Below, piece after piece: positions 1 to 6,256 of a DNA stretch of 10,758 nt (its first letter is position 1; each line of letters begins with the position of its first letter). The position numbers and the translations under genes are program-made. The stretch is from contig CAISQQ010000536.1 in NCBI GenBank assembly GCA_903887655.1, forward strand, positions 1-10,758, in the 5' to 3' direction. The DNA is from an uncultured Burkholderiales bacterium. GTDB lineage: Bacteria > Pseudomonadota > Gammaproteobacteria > Burkholderiales > Burkholderiaceae_C. The notes beneath the pieces were generated by a model, which was not told the origin of the DNA, did not search any database, and saw only the letters and a program-made list of their open reading frames with translations.

Positions 1-1
1 C

Positions 2-232
2 AGGGCCGAGTTTGAGGCCTTGCTCGCAGGCCAAGACCCCCTAACGGTGGTTCACCATTGCGGCTCGGGCGTGAGCGCTGTGCCCAACATCTTGGCCATG
101 GAGCTCGCCGGTCTTGGGCGCACCGCCCTTTATGCTGGGAGTTGGAGTGAGTGGTCGCGCACACCCGGCCTACCCGTGCAAACATCCACCCCGAAAGAGA
201 CTGGGGCTGCAGACACCCAGTCAAGCCGTTAA
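2..232 (+). CDS. Sulfurtransferase (rhodanese), C-terminal fragment
   Basis: This is the last 76 residues of a two-domain rhodanese; the gene starts before the window. Such enzymes move sulfane sulfur from 3-mercaptopyruvate or thiosulfate to an acceptor such as cyanide or thiols. The active loop is visible as CGSGVSA, with the catalytic cysteine codon at 59-61. It is followed by the typical C-terminal strand-helix and the block LYAGSWSEW, as in the SseA/TST family. A CG-S/A-GV-T/S loop resembles mercaptopyruvate sulfurtransferases more than the CRKGVT loop of classic thiosulfate sulfurtransferases, so I favour the former without excluding the latter. About 20 residues follow the usual family end (near LPV); they are polar and look disordered. 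The reading frame runs open from base 2 to a TAA at 230-232. The next gene begins 89 bases downstream on the same strand. Confidence 0.88.
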   Translation, partial: RAEFEALLAGQDPLTVVHHCGSGVSAVPNILAMELAGLGRTALYAGSWSEWSRTPGLPVQTSTPKETGAADTQSSR

Positions 233-297
233 AGCCTCACCGACCGCTCGGAATACGTGTGTGAAACTCCCATTTGGCACAATCGCCAGCAACCCCC

Positions 298-309
298 TCA
301 TGATCATGA
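298..309. repeat. 12-bp perfect palindrome upstream of the TerC gene
   Basis: TCATGATCATGA is identical to its own reverse complement and ends 12 bases before the ATG at 322, where a ribosome binding site would sit. No purine-rich Shine-Dalgarno sequence is evident in the same stretch. It could be an operator half-site pair or a small mRNA hairpin, or it could be chance; no function can be assigned from sequence alone. The rest of the 89-base gap (233-321) shows no clear promoter or terminator. Confidence 0.35.
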
Positions 310-321
310 ATTGAGTCATCC

Positions 322-1032
322 ATGGAACTGCTCACCTCCCCTGAAGCTTGGATCGCCTTTGCCACCCTCACGGCACTGGAGTTGGTGCTGGGCATTGACA
401 ACATCATCTTCATCTCCATTTTGGTCGACAAACTGCCAGCCGACCAGCGTGAATCGGCCAGGCGCACGGGCTTGTACATGGCGATGTTCATGCGCATCGG
501 ATTGCTGTTGGGGCTGTCTTGGATCGTGGGACTCGTGAAACCCATGCTCACCCTGCTGGGGCACGAAGTATCGGGCAGAGATGCGGTTTTGCTGTTGGGT
601 GGCTTATTCTTGATTTGGAAAAGTACAACCGAGATTCACCATGCCCTTGAGGGAGGTGAAGACGGCCATTCAAGCCAGTCCAAGCAGACGCTTTGGTCTG
701 TGATTGTTCAGATCATGGTGATCGACATCGTTTTTTCGCTGGACTCCATCATTACTGCAGTCGGTATGGTGGAGCACTTGGAGATCATGATCGCCGCGGT
801 GGTGAGCTCTGTGGGACTCATGATGCTGTTTGCCCGTGCCATTGGCGAATTTGTAGCTGCCCACCCCACCATCAAAATGCTGGCACTGAGCTTTTTGGTT
901 GTGGTTGGCGTTGTTCTCATTGCCGAGGGTTTCGAGCACCATATTCCCAAAGGCTACATTTATTTTGCCATGGCCTTTTCATTGGGCGTTGAAATGCTCA
1001 ATATTCGACTGCGAAAGAAGTCTGGCGCCTAA
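322..1032 (+). CDS. TerC-family integral membrane protein (YgdQ/YoaE-like)
   Basis: The 236-residue protein has about seven hydrophobic segments and almost no soluble part. The two internal repeats of the TerC family are clear. The first acidic motif is ELVLGIDN at residues 20-27 and the second is DIVFSLDS at 135-142, each carrying the intramembrane aspartates typical of the family. A short hydrophilic loop rich in Glu, His and Ser (about residues 103-123) separates the halves. Length and motifs fit the compact YgdQ type (about 237 residues in E. coli), which lacks the CBS and CorC domains of larger relatives. Family members such as Alx and MeeF are linked to manganese efflux or to metalation of exported proteins; that role here is inference. 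The ATG at 322 is followed directly by the conserved N-terminus. No yybP-ykoY manganese riboswitch can be recognised upstream, and the 89-base gap is short for one. Confidence 0.9.
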   Translation: MELLTSPEAWIAFATLTALELVLGIDNIIFISILVDKLPADQRESARRTGLYMAMFMRIGLLLGLSWIVGLVKPMLTLLGHEVSGRDAVLLLGGLFLIWKSTTEIHHALEGGEDGHSSQSKQTLWSVIVQIMVIDIVFSLDSIITAVGMVEHLEIMIAAVVSSVGLMMLFARAIGEFVAAHPTIKMLALSFLVVVGVVLIAEGFEHHIPKGYIYFAMAFSLGVEMLNIRLRKKSGA

Positions 1033-1184
1033 ATCGTCATACCCCCGGGATGATGCGGGATGAAAAATGGGGTTCGTGCAGTGTCGCACCCAGCTGCTCG
1101 GTCACCCCATGGGATTGATGGAAAGAGCGGGCTCGAGCCAAGCGTCCACATTGACGTTGAATTGAGCATCCTCTTCCCAACAAG

Positions 1185-1211
1185 AACGGATTGGCAAGCA
1201 CCAAATCCGTT
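1185..1211 (-). terminator. Possible intrinsic terminator of the acid phosphatase gene
   Basis: An inverted repeat starts 4 bases past the phosphatase stop codon. The arms are AACGGATTGG (1185-1194) and CCAAATCCGTT (1201-1211), pairing 10 bases with one bulged A and a 6-base loop. Read on the minus strand it is followed by CTTGTT, only a modest T-rich tail, so termination may be weak. The remainder of the 183-base convergent gap (1033-1184) holds no clear terminator for the TerC gene. Confidence 0.45.
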
Positions 1212-1215
1212 GGCA

Positions 1216-1941
1216 TTACAAGCCCAGTGCTTTGCGGATCTCTGCGCGCGACACTTCAAAATCGGCCATAAAGGTGGGGCTCGCGAGCAACGTTGCAGCC
1301 ATTGCACTTCCAGCGCGCATCCCAGCTTCTAGGTCTTGGGGATAGTGCATGCCACCGATGATGCGGCTTTGAGCATAGTCATGAGCGCGTGTAAATATTG
1401 CTTCCCGCTTTTCAGGCACCATTTTGCTCAAAATGATCGCCATCATCGTTGATCTCGATGTGTGACCCGAGGGGTAAGAGCCGCTGGTCGACGGCTTGAC
1501 CAAGGGCTTGATTTCAGGGTTATTCATATAAGGCCGAATACGACCAAAATATTTCTTCACAGGATCCACCACGGCGTCTTCGGTCTCGCCAATGCGATCG
1601 AAAATTTTGGTGCTCTGTGGCAGGTTGGCTGCTGTGAAATTCGATCCCATCACGCTAGAGAACATTGCGAAAACAGTTTCTTCAGAATCTTGATTGGCCA
1701 ATGCAATCCTTTGCTCGCTTGCAGCGCGTTGCACAGCAATCACCTGCGCTTGTTGCTCGTTGTCCTCTGCGCTGGCGTTGGCCACAGGTGCTGGCATGAA
1801 AGGAATAATGTCAAGCTGCTGGGTGGTCAAGTAGGGCAATTCGGCAGCGCAAGAGCCCGTGACAACGACCAAGCCCAGGCCCATACCCAGGGCTAGGCCC
1901 AAACCCACACGCATCATTTTCAATTTTTTCAACATATTCAC
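1216..1941 (-). CDS. Periplasmic class A acid phosphatase (PAP2/PhoN family)
   Basis: This 241-residue protein belongs to the vanadium-chloroperoxidase-like PAP2 superfamily and matches class A non-specific acid phosphatases, which release phosphate from organic phosphomonoesters in the periplasm. The complete catalytic signature is present: K129-x6-R136-P137, P157-S158-G159-H160 within GSYPSGHT, and S192-R193-x5-H199-x3-D203. H199 is the expected nucleophile and H160 the expected acid. The N-terminus is a strong signal peptide: basic residues (KKLK), a hydrophobic Gly/Leu/Val core to about residue 29, then SCAAE as a likely cleavage region. A lipobox around C31 is imperfect, with Thr at -3, so signal peptidase I export is preferred. 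The start is GTG at 1941, with GAGAA six to seven bases upstream; an ATG two codons later (1935) is an alternative. It lies 210 bases downstream of the ZIP transporter and probably has its own promoter. The substrate is not predictable from sequence. Confidence 0.9.
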   Translation of the reverse strand: MNMLKKLKMMRVGLGLALGMGLGLVVVTGSCAAELPYLTTQQLDIIPFMPAPVANASAEDNEQQAQVIAVQRAASEQRIALANQDSEETVFAMFSSVMGSNFTAANLPQSTKIFDRIGETEDAVVDPVKKYFGRIRPYMNNPEIKPLVKPSTSGSYPSGHTSRSTMMAIILSKMVPEKREAIFTRAHDYAQSRIIGGMHYPQDLEAGMRAGSAMAATLLASPTFMADFEVSRAEIRKALGL

Positions 1942-1956
1942 ATTGTTCTCGGTAAA

Positions 1957-1986
1957 AAAATAGACGGAGTTTAGTCAACAAATCAA
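1957..1986 (-). promoter_or_regulatory. Possible sigma-70 promoter for the acid phosphatase
   Basis: On the minus strand a TTGATT box (1981-1986) is followed after 18 bases by TATTTT (1957-1962), then a start codon at 1941. Spacing and composition are acceptable, but the implied leader is very short, about 9 bases. No convincing pho box is seen, although phosphate control would be expected for this enzyme class. Confidence 0.28.
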
Positions 1987-2024
1987 CACTTTGTAAGAGC
2001 TTGAACGACGAAGATCGATTTCGC

Positions 2025-2076
2025 AGCACCTGGGCGCTTGTGATCCCGAGTGGAATCGTATTTTTTCGCAGGTGCT
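2025..2076. repeat. Inverted repeat in the ZIP-phosphatase intergenic region
   Basis: AGCACCTG (2025-2032) and CAGGTGCT (2069-2076) are exact reverse complements, separated by 36 bases that include a run of six T on the plus strand. TTTCGCAG also occurs as a direct repeat at the left arm and again at the right arm. The surrounding 210-base gap (1942-2151) contains no gene I can support. The repeat could be an mRNA hairpin between two cistrons or a remnant; its role is unknown. Confidence 0.35.
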
Positions 2077-2151
2077 TGGAGACCCCCAAGTGGCTCAACA
2101 GCGAGCTCAACGTCGCACCCTCGACTCTTCATCTTCGAGCCCAAGCCGTTC

Positions 2152-3003
2152 TCAAACCGAGTTCATGGCCCACAAGGTCAACTGCACCAAGGCCATCCCG
2201 GCAAAGAGCCAAGTGATTTGCATGAGCGTTTGCCTTGAACTCAAGCGCTTTTGCAGCTGGGGAATCAAATCGGCCAGAGCAACATAAATATAACTGCTTG
2301 ACGCAATGCACAGCAAGTAAGGCATCCACGATTCATGGCCTCTTAAGAGCAAAAAAGCCAACAAGCCCCCCACACAGGTGACAAAGCCCGAGAGCGCCAA
2401 CTTGACGATCGCTTTGGATTGCGCATTGCCCCCTTGCACCAGCACCACCAAGTCCCCCATATGGTGAGGGATTTCATGCGCCAAGACCGCCAGGGTTGCC
2501 ACCCAGCCAAGCTGTGGGCTCACGATAAAGGCCCCAGCCACCAAGACCCCATCGCCAAAGGCGTGAACGCTGTCGCCGAGCAAGACAGACCAACTCCCAG
2601 CAAAAGAACGCTCAGGGCTTTGTCGATCATCCAAGTGCCCGAGAGATTGATTGGCATGATCACCCTCATGCTCATGCTCATGCTCATGCTCTTGCGCGTG
2701 CGCGTGCGTGTGGTTATGGCCATGGGCATGCTCATGACCGTGGTGCCAGAGCTCAGCTTTGTCCAAGAGAAAAAAGAAAATCAAACCCACGAGCAAAATC
2801 AAAAACAAATTGGCCGCACCCACCTCGGATTCAAAGGCCTCGGGCAGGAGGTGTAAAAAAGCAGTGGCCAAGAGCGCGCCAGCGGCCAAACTGAGCAAAT
2901 GCTGCTGAAAGCGACTCCACAAAGCACGAGCAAAAACAAAGGCCAACAAGACACTGCCCACGCCACAAAGCAAGGTGCCCAAGACAATGTTCAAAAGTAG
3001 CAT
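2152..3003 (-). CDS. ZIP-family divalent metal transporter with His-rich loop
   Basis: The 283-residue membrane protein imports or moves Zn2+ or related cations across the inner membrane. It shows the ZIP order: TM1-2, HLLPEAFE at 51-58, TM3, a long hydrophilic His-rich loop (residues 87-116, 14 histidines), then TM4 with HAFGDG (147-152) and TM5 with HEIPHHMGD (176-184), and three further hydrophobic segments. HSFxDG and HExPHExGD are the LIV-1 subfamily signatures, so it is closer to LIV-1 than to ZupT. The second glutamate of the TM5 motif is histidine here. The ATG at 3003 is preferred because the first helix starts immediately and AAGGCGGG lies six bases upstream; a GTG at 3036 would add 11 unhelpful residues. 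It follows polA by 93 bases on the same strand, so it may be cotranscribed. No Zur box is recognised. Confidence 0.9.
   Translation of the reverse strand: MLLLNIVLGTLLCGVGSVLLAFVFARALWSRFQQHLLSLAAGALLATAFLHLLPEAFESEVGAANLFLILLVGLIFFFLLDKAELWHHGHEHAHGHNHTHAHAQEHEHEHEHEGDHANQSLGHLDDRQSPERSFAGSWSVLLGDSVHAFGDGVLVAGAFIVSPQLGWVATLAVLAHEIPHHMGDLVVLVQGGNAQSKAIVKLALSGFVTCVGGLLAFLLLRGHESWMPYLLCIASSSYIYVALADLIPQLQKRLSSRQTLMQITWLFAGMALVQLTLWAMNSV
2665..2694 (-). repeat. In-frame hexanucleotide tandem repeat (His-Glu codons)
   Basis: CTCATG is repeated four times exactly (2665-2688), with a fifth copy altered to CTCTTG (2689-2694). Related CGCGTG units follow to about 2712. Read on the minus strand it encodes the EHEHEHEH part of the metal-binding loop. 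Each unit is two codons, so slippage would change loop length without breaking the frame. Confidence 0.85.
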
Positions 3004-3096
3004 CTCAAGCCCGCCTTGGCGTGTGAGCGGCCGCACCGTGTTGGCCCAATCCCATATCGGGTGCCAACGTCTTCAATGCCAATAGACTCGAGTCCA

Positions 3097-5946
3097 TCAG
3101 TGGGCCTCGTCCCAATTGGCGCCATGACCCATCTCGGCCAAGAGCGGCACCTTGAGTTGGGCAACTCCTGCCATCAAGCCAGGGATGCTCGCGTGCAGCC
3201 AATCCCACTCATCGAGTGGCACTTCAAAGACCAACTCGTCGTGCACTTGCATGATGATGAGGGTGGATTTACGCTGTTGATCAAGCACCTGTTGAATTTT
3301 GACCATGCTCATTTTGATCAAATCAGCAGCGGTGCCTTGCATGGGGGCATTAATGGCCGCACGCTCAGCGGCACTGCGTCTGGGCCCATTGGGTGAATTG
3401 ATCTCGGGCAGGTACAAGCGTCGACCAAACACCGTTTGCACAAAGCCCTTGTTTTTGGCGCTCTCGCGCGTGCTCTCCATGTAGCGCTTGACACCGCTAA
3501 AGCGCTCAAAGTAGCGCTCGATATAAAGCTTGGCCGCTTGCTGCTCAATACCAAGCGCCTTGGCCAGACCAAACGCACTCATGCCGTAAATGAGTCCAAA
3601 GTTGATCACTTTGGCATAGCGACGTTGCTCTGAGGAGACCTCCTGGCTGGACACTCCAAAAATCTCGGCCGCTGTGGCTTTGTGCACATCCACACCGTTT
3701 TGAAATGCCGCCAAGAGCGCCTCATCCCCACTCAAGTGAGCCATGATGCGAAGCTCAATTTGACTGTAGTCAGCACTGGCAATGAGCCGCCCCTTGGGCG
3801 CCACGAAGGCTTCGCGCACCCGGCGGCCCTCAGCGGTGCGCACTGGGATATTTTGTAAATTGGGATCGTTGCTCGAGAGCCTGCCGGTCACCGCCACCGC
3901 TTGGGCGTAGTGGGTGTGCACGCGCCCGGTCTTGGCATGGGCCATGCCCGCCAACTTGTCGGTGTAGGTGCCTTTGAGCTTACTCAAGCCCCGGTGTTCG
4001 AGAATTTTGGCGGGCAGTGGATAGTCCAGCGCCAGTCTCTCGAGCACCTCTTCATCGGTGCTTGCCGCGCCTTTGGCGGTTTTTTTGATCACGGGCAGGC
4101 CTAAGCGCTCAAAAAAGATTTCTCCGATTTGCTTGGGAGAATTCAAATTGAAGTCACTCCCCGCCAACTCTCGGGCGTCGTGCTCGAGTTGAGCCAGTCG
4201 ATTCCCAAGCTCCAGGCTTTGCTGCGCGAGTATCGGCGCATCGATCAACACGCCATTGCGCTCAACCCGGTAGAGCGCCTCACTGCTTTGGATCTCCAAG
4301 TCGTAAATGAACTTCAAAGGGTCGTCGTTTTTCAAGATCGGCCACAGCGCTTGGTGCACTTGAAGCGCCATGTCCACATCCTCGCAGGCGTAAAGCGCCG
4401 CCTTGTCCACCGCCACCTGGGCAAAGGGGATTTGTTGGGCCCCTCTGCCACAGAGGTCTTCATAGGACAACCCGGTTTTAGACAGATGGCGCAGCGCCAA
4501 ATTTTGCAAGTTGTGGGGACGATGGACTTCGAGCACATAGCTCTCGAGCATCGTGTCGTGAACAAAACCAGCCACCTCAATACCGTGATTGGCAAAGACG
4601 TGACGGTCGTACTTCACATGCTGGCCCAGCTTCAATCGCGACGCGTCTTCAAGCCAAGGCTTGAGCCGCGCCAAGACCTCCTCGCGTGGCAACTGAACTT
4701 GATCCTCAAAAAGCTGGTGAGCCAAGGGCATATAAGCAGCCAGGCCTGGCGAGACGCAAACGCTCAAACCGATGATCTGCGCTTGCATCTCCACCAAGGA
4801 GTCGGTCTCGGTGTCCAAGCTCACCAACGGCGCCTCCAAAATGAGCGCCATCCATCGCTCGAACTCATCCCAGCGGGTGATGCACTCATAGCGCGAGCTG
4901 TCCATCGAGGAGGCTTTCACCCCCACGTCACCCCACAAATCACCCTCAGGGTTTTGGGCGGCAGAGGGATCCAGATCCAACGCGTCGGAGGCAGCCACCC
5001 TTGGGTCAGCAGAGGTTGAGGGCTTCGTTTTGGAGCCCGAGCTGCCACCGAGCTTGGCCGTCATGCTGGTGACCAGGCCCTTGAAGCCGTAAGTTTGGTA
5101 AAACGCGAGCAATTCTTTCGAGTCAGGATCACGGCGCTTGAAGTGCGCCATGGCGTTGGCTTGAGGCCACTCGGGCACGTGGTCATTCAATTCACAATCG
5201 GTGCGGATGGTCACGAGCTTGGCGGCCATGGGCAGCCACGCCAAGCTGTTTCTCAAATTCTCCCCCACCACACCCGTGATCTCGTCCTTGTGGGCCACAA
5301 TAGAGGCCAAACTGCCGTATTTTTCGAGCCATTTGACGGCCGTTTTGGGTCCCACCTTGGGCACCCCGGGCACATTGTCCACACTGTCGCCCACCAAGGT
5401 TTGGTAGTCAATCATTTGACCAGGACTCACACCAAACTCCGCCTTCACGCCACTGACATCGCGTTTTTTTTGCCCCATGGTGTCATAAATCATGATGGAC
5501 TCATCGACCAACTGGCTCAAGTCCTTGTCCCCACTGGAGATCACCACCGAAAACCCAAGCTGGGCCGCCCACTTGGCCACCGTCCCGAGCACATCGTCGG
5601 CCTCAACACCGGGGACCGTCAACACCGGCCAACCCAAAAGACGCACCAATTCATGGATGGGCTCAATTTGGCTGCGCAAATCATCGGGCATGGGCGAGCG
5701 GTTGGCCTTGTAGGCGGGGTACCATTCATCTCGGAAGGTGGGGCCTTTGGCGTCAAACACACAAGCCACATGCTCATAGGGATAGTCTTTTTGAAGACTT
5801 TGCAGCATGTTGATCATGCCCCGAATCGCCCCTGTGGCTTGGCTGGCAGGGTCGCCCGCTGTGGCGCGCAAGTCGGGCATGGCGTGGTAAGCGCGGTAAA
5901 GGTAGCTCGAACCGTCGACGAGCAAGAGTTGTGTGGGCGTGGTCAT
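3097..5946 (-). CDS. polA: DNA polymerase I
   Basis: This family A polymerase fills gaps in Okazaki-fragment maturation and excision repair. All three domains are present in 949 residues (E. coli 928). The 5'-3' nuclease covers about 1-300, with VDGSSYLYRAYHA near the start, the conserved block around GVEADDVLG, SGDKDLSQL and the helix-hairpin-helix VPGVPKVGPKTAVKW. The 3'-5' proofreading domain keeps its catalytic residues D378 and E380 (LDTETD), D447 (KYDRHVF) and Y519/D525 (YACEDVD), so proofreading should be active. The polymerase domain has motif A with D726 (DYSQIELR), motif B (KVINFGLIYG) and motif C with D903 (QVHDELVFE). A Ser/Thr/Pro-rich linker separates the nuclease from the proofreading domain. 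The ATG at 5946 gives MTTPTQLLLVDG; a GTG at 5952, with AGGG six bases upstream, is an equally reasonable start. It is divergent from thrB and followed by the ZIP transporter. Confidence 0.97.
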   Translation of the reverse strand: MTTPTQLLLVDGSSYLYRAYHAMPDLRATAGDPASQATGAIRGMINMLQSLQKDYPYEHVACVFDAKGPTFRDEWYPAYKANRSPMPDDLRSQIEPIHELVRLLGWPVLTVPGVEADDVLGTVAKWAAQLGFSVVISSGDKDLSQLVDESIMIYDTMGQKKRDVSGVKAEFGVSPGQMIDYQTLVGDSVDNVPGVPKVGPKTAVKWLEKYGSLASIVAHKDEITGVVGENLRNSLAWLPMAAKLVTIRTDCELNDHVPEWPQANAMAHFKRRDPDSKELLAFYQTYGFKGLVTSMTAKLGGSSGSKTKPSTSADPRVAASDALDLDPSAAQNPEGDLWGDVGVKASSMDSSRYECITRWDEFERWMALILEAPLVSLDTETDSLVEMQAQIIGLSVCVSPGLAAYMPLAHQLFEDQVQLPREEVLARLKPWLEDASRLKLGQHVKYDRHVFANHGIEVAGFVHDTMLESYVLEVHRPHNLQNLALRHLSKTGLSYEDLCGRGAQQIPFAQVAVDKAALYACEDVDMALQVHQALWPILKNDDPLKFIYDLEIQSSEALYRVERNGVLIDAPILAQQSLELGNRLAQLEHDARELAGSDFNLNSPKQIGEIFFERLGLPVIKKTAKGAASTDEEVLERLALDYPLPAKILEHRGLSKLKGTYTDKLAGMAHAKTGRVHTHYAQAVAVTGRLSSNDPNLQNIPVRTAEGRRVREAFVAPKGRLIASADYSQIELRIMAHLSGDEALLAAFQNGVDVHKATAAEIFGVSSQEVSSEQRRYAKVINFGLIYGMSAFGLAKALGIEQQAAKLYIERYFERFSGVKRYMESTRESAKNKGFVQTVFGRRLYLPEINSPNGPRRSAAERAAINAPMQGTAADLIKMSMVKIQQVLDQQRKSTLIIMQVHDELVFEVPLDEWDWLHASIPGLMAGVAQLKVPLLAEMGHGANWDEAH

Positions 5947-6045
5947 GATCACATTTTGCCCTGTTTCTGCGCCTTTTTCCGAGCCCAGGATCCTCAGAAA
6001 TCTGTCTTTTTAACGCCGAGCACTGGGACACGCCATTGCTGAGCG

Positions 6046-6090
6046 CCCCAGCCCCAAAGGGGGATTGAGGGTTTCGCAAGCGAATGGGGA
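6046..6090. repeat. Possible REP-like extragenic element
   Basis: Two compact palindromes sit together: CCCC-AAA-GGGG (6052-6062, followed by a fifth G) and TTCGC-AA-GCGAA (6073-6084), flanked by GGGG (6086-6089) that can pair with the C-runs to the left. G/C-run plus TTCGC/GCGAA elements resemble short extragenic repeats I recall from Comamonadaceae genomes. Only one copy lies in this window, so repetition cannot be shown here. Confidence 0.35.
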
Positions 6091-6129
6091 AACATTGACC
6101 AACTTGTGCTCCCCAAGCACACCCGGTGG

Positions 6130-6159
6130 CCTCACGCCCTCTACAATGGGGGCTTGAGG
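6130..6159 (+). promoter_or_regulatory. Imperfect dyad enclosing a TACAAT box, possible thrB promoter/operator
   Basis: CCTCACGCCC (6130-6139) pairs with GGGCTTGAGG (6150-6159) at nine of ten positions, and TACAAT (6142-6147) lies in the centre. TACAAT is a good -10 hexamer, but no matching -35 box occurs 16-18 bases upstream. If real, transcription would start near 6154, about 100 bases before the thrB ATG. The symmetry may mark a repressor site, or an RNA hairpin if transcription starts further upstream. Confidence 0.3.
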
Positions 6160-6256
6160 TCGTTGGGTGCATCGAGGGGCAACTCTCTGGAGCACCACCC
6201 CAACCCGATCGCGCTTTTTTGCTCTCGCCCTTTTTAACCCTTCACTGTTGCTCTTC

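Larger units (their letters stand above)
5947..6256. other. Divergent intergenic region between polA and thrB
   Basis: These 310 bases separate two divergently transcribed genes and must hold both promoters. No convincing open reading frame is seen: the frames that stay open lack a recognisable protein and are continuations of the flanking genes. Visible elements are a CCCCAAAGGGGG hairpin with TTCGCAAGCGAA (6051-6084), a small stem TGTGCT/AGCACA (6105-6121), the dyad around TACAAT (6130-6159), and T-rich runs just before thrB (6216-6236). No strong polA promoter can be named with confidence. Confidence 0.7.

Noticed and set aside
233..321. Manganese riboswitch (yybP-ykoY) upstream of the TerC-family gene
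   Set aside because: Some TerC genes have this leader, but the gap is only 89 bases and the conserved loop sequences are not visible.
1040..1062. CCCG/CGGG stem as terminator of the TerC gene
   Set aside because: Only four base pairs and no T-run follows on the plus strand.
4129..5019. Long plus-strand open frame (296 codons) inside polA
   Set aside because: It lies antisense to conserved polymerase and proofreading motifs, has no recognisable domain, and is the usual mirror of a codon-biased gene.
2152..5946. Mobile or defence island in the middle of the window
   Set aside because: All genes are housekeeping or common transporters, with no integrase, transposase, terminal repeats or compositional break.
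5095..6042. Long plus-strand open frame (315 codons) over the polA 5' end and into the spacer
   Set aside because: Antisense to the conserved 5' nuclease domain and His/Gly-rich in a way that mirrors the sense codons; no family resemblance.
6167..6256. N-terminal extension of homoserine kinase
   Set aside because: The 30 extra residues are unlike the family and the conserved start MAVFTPVS lies at 6257.
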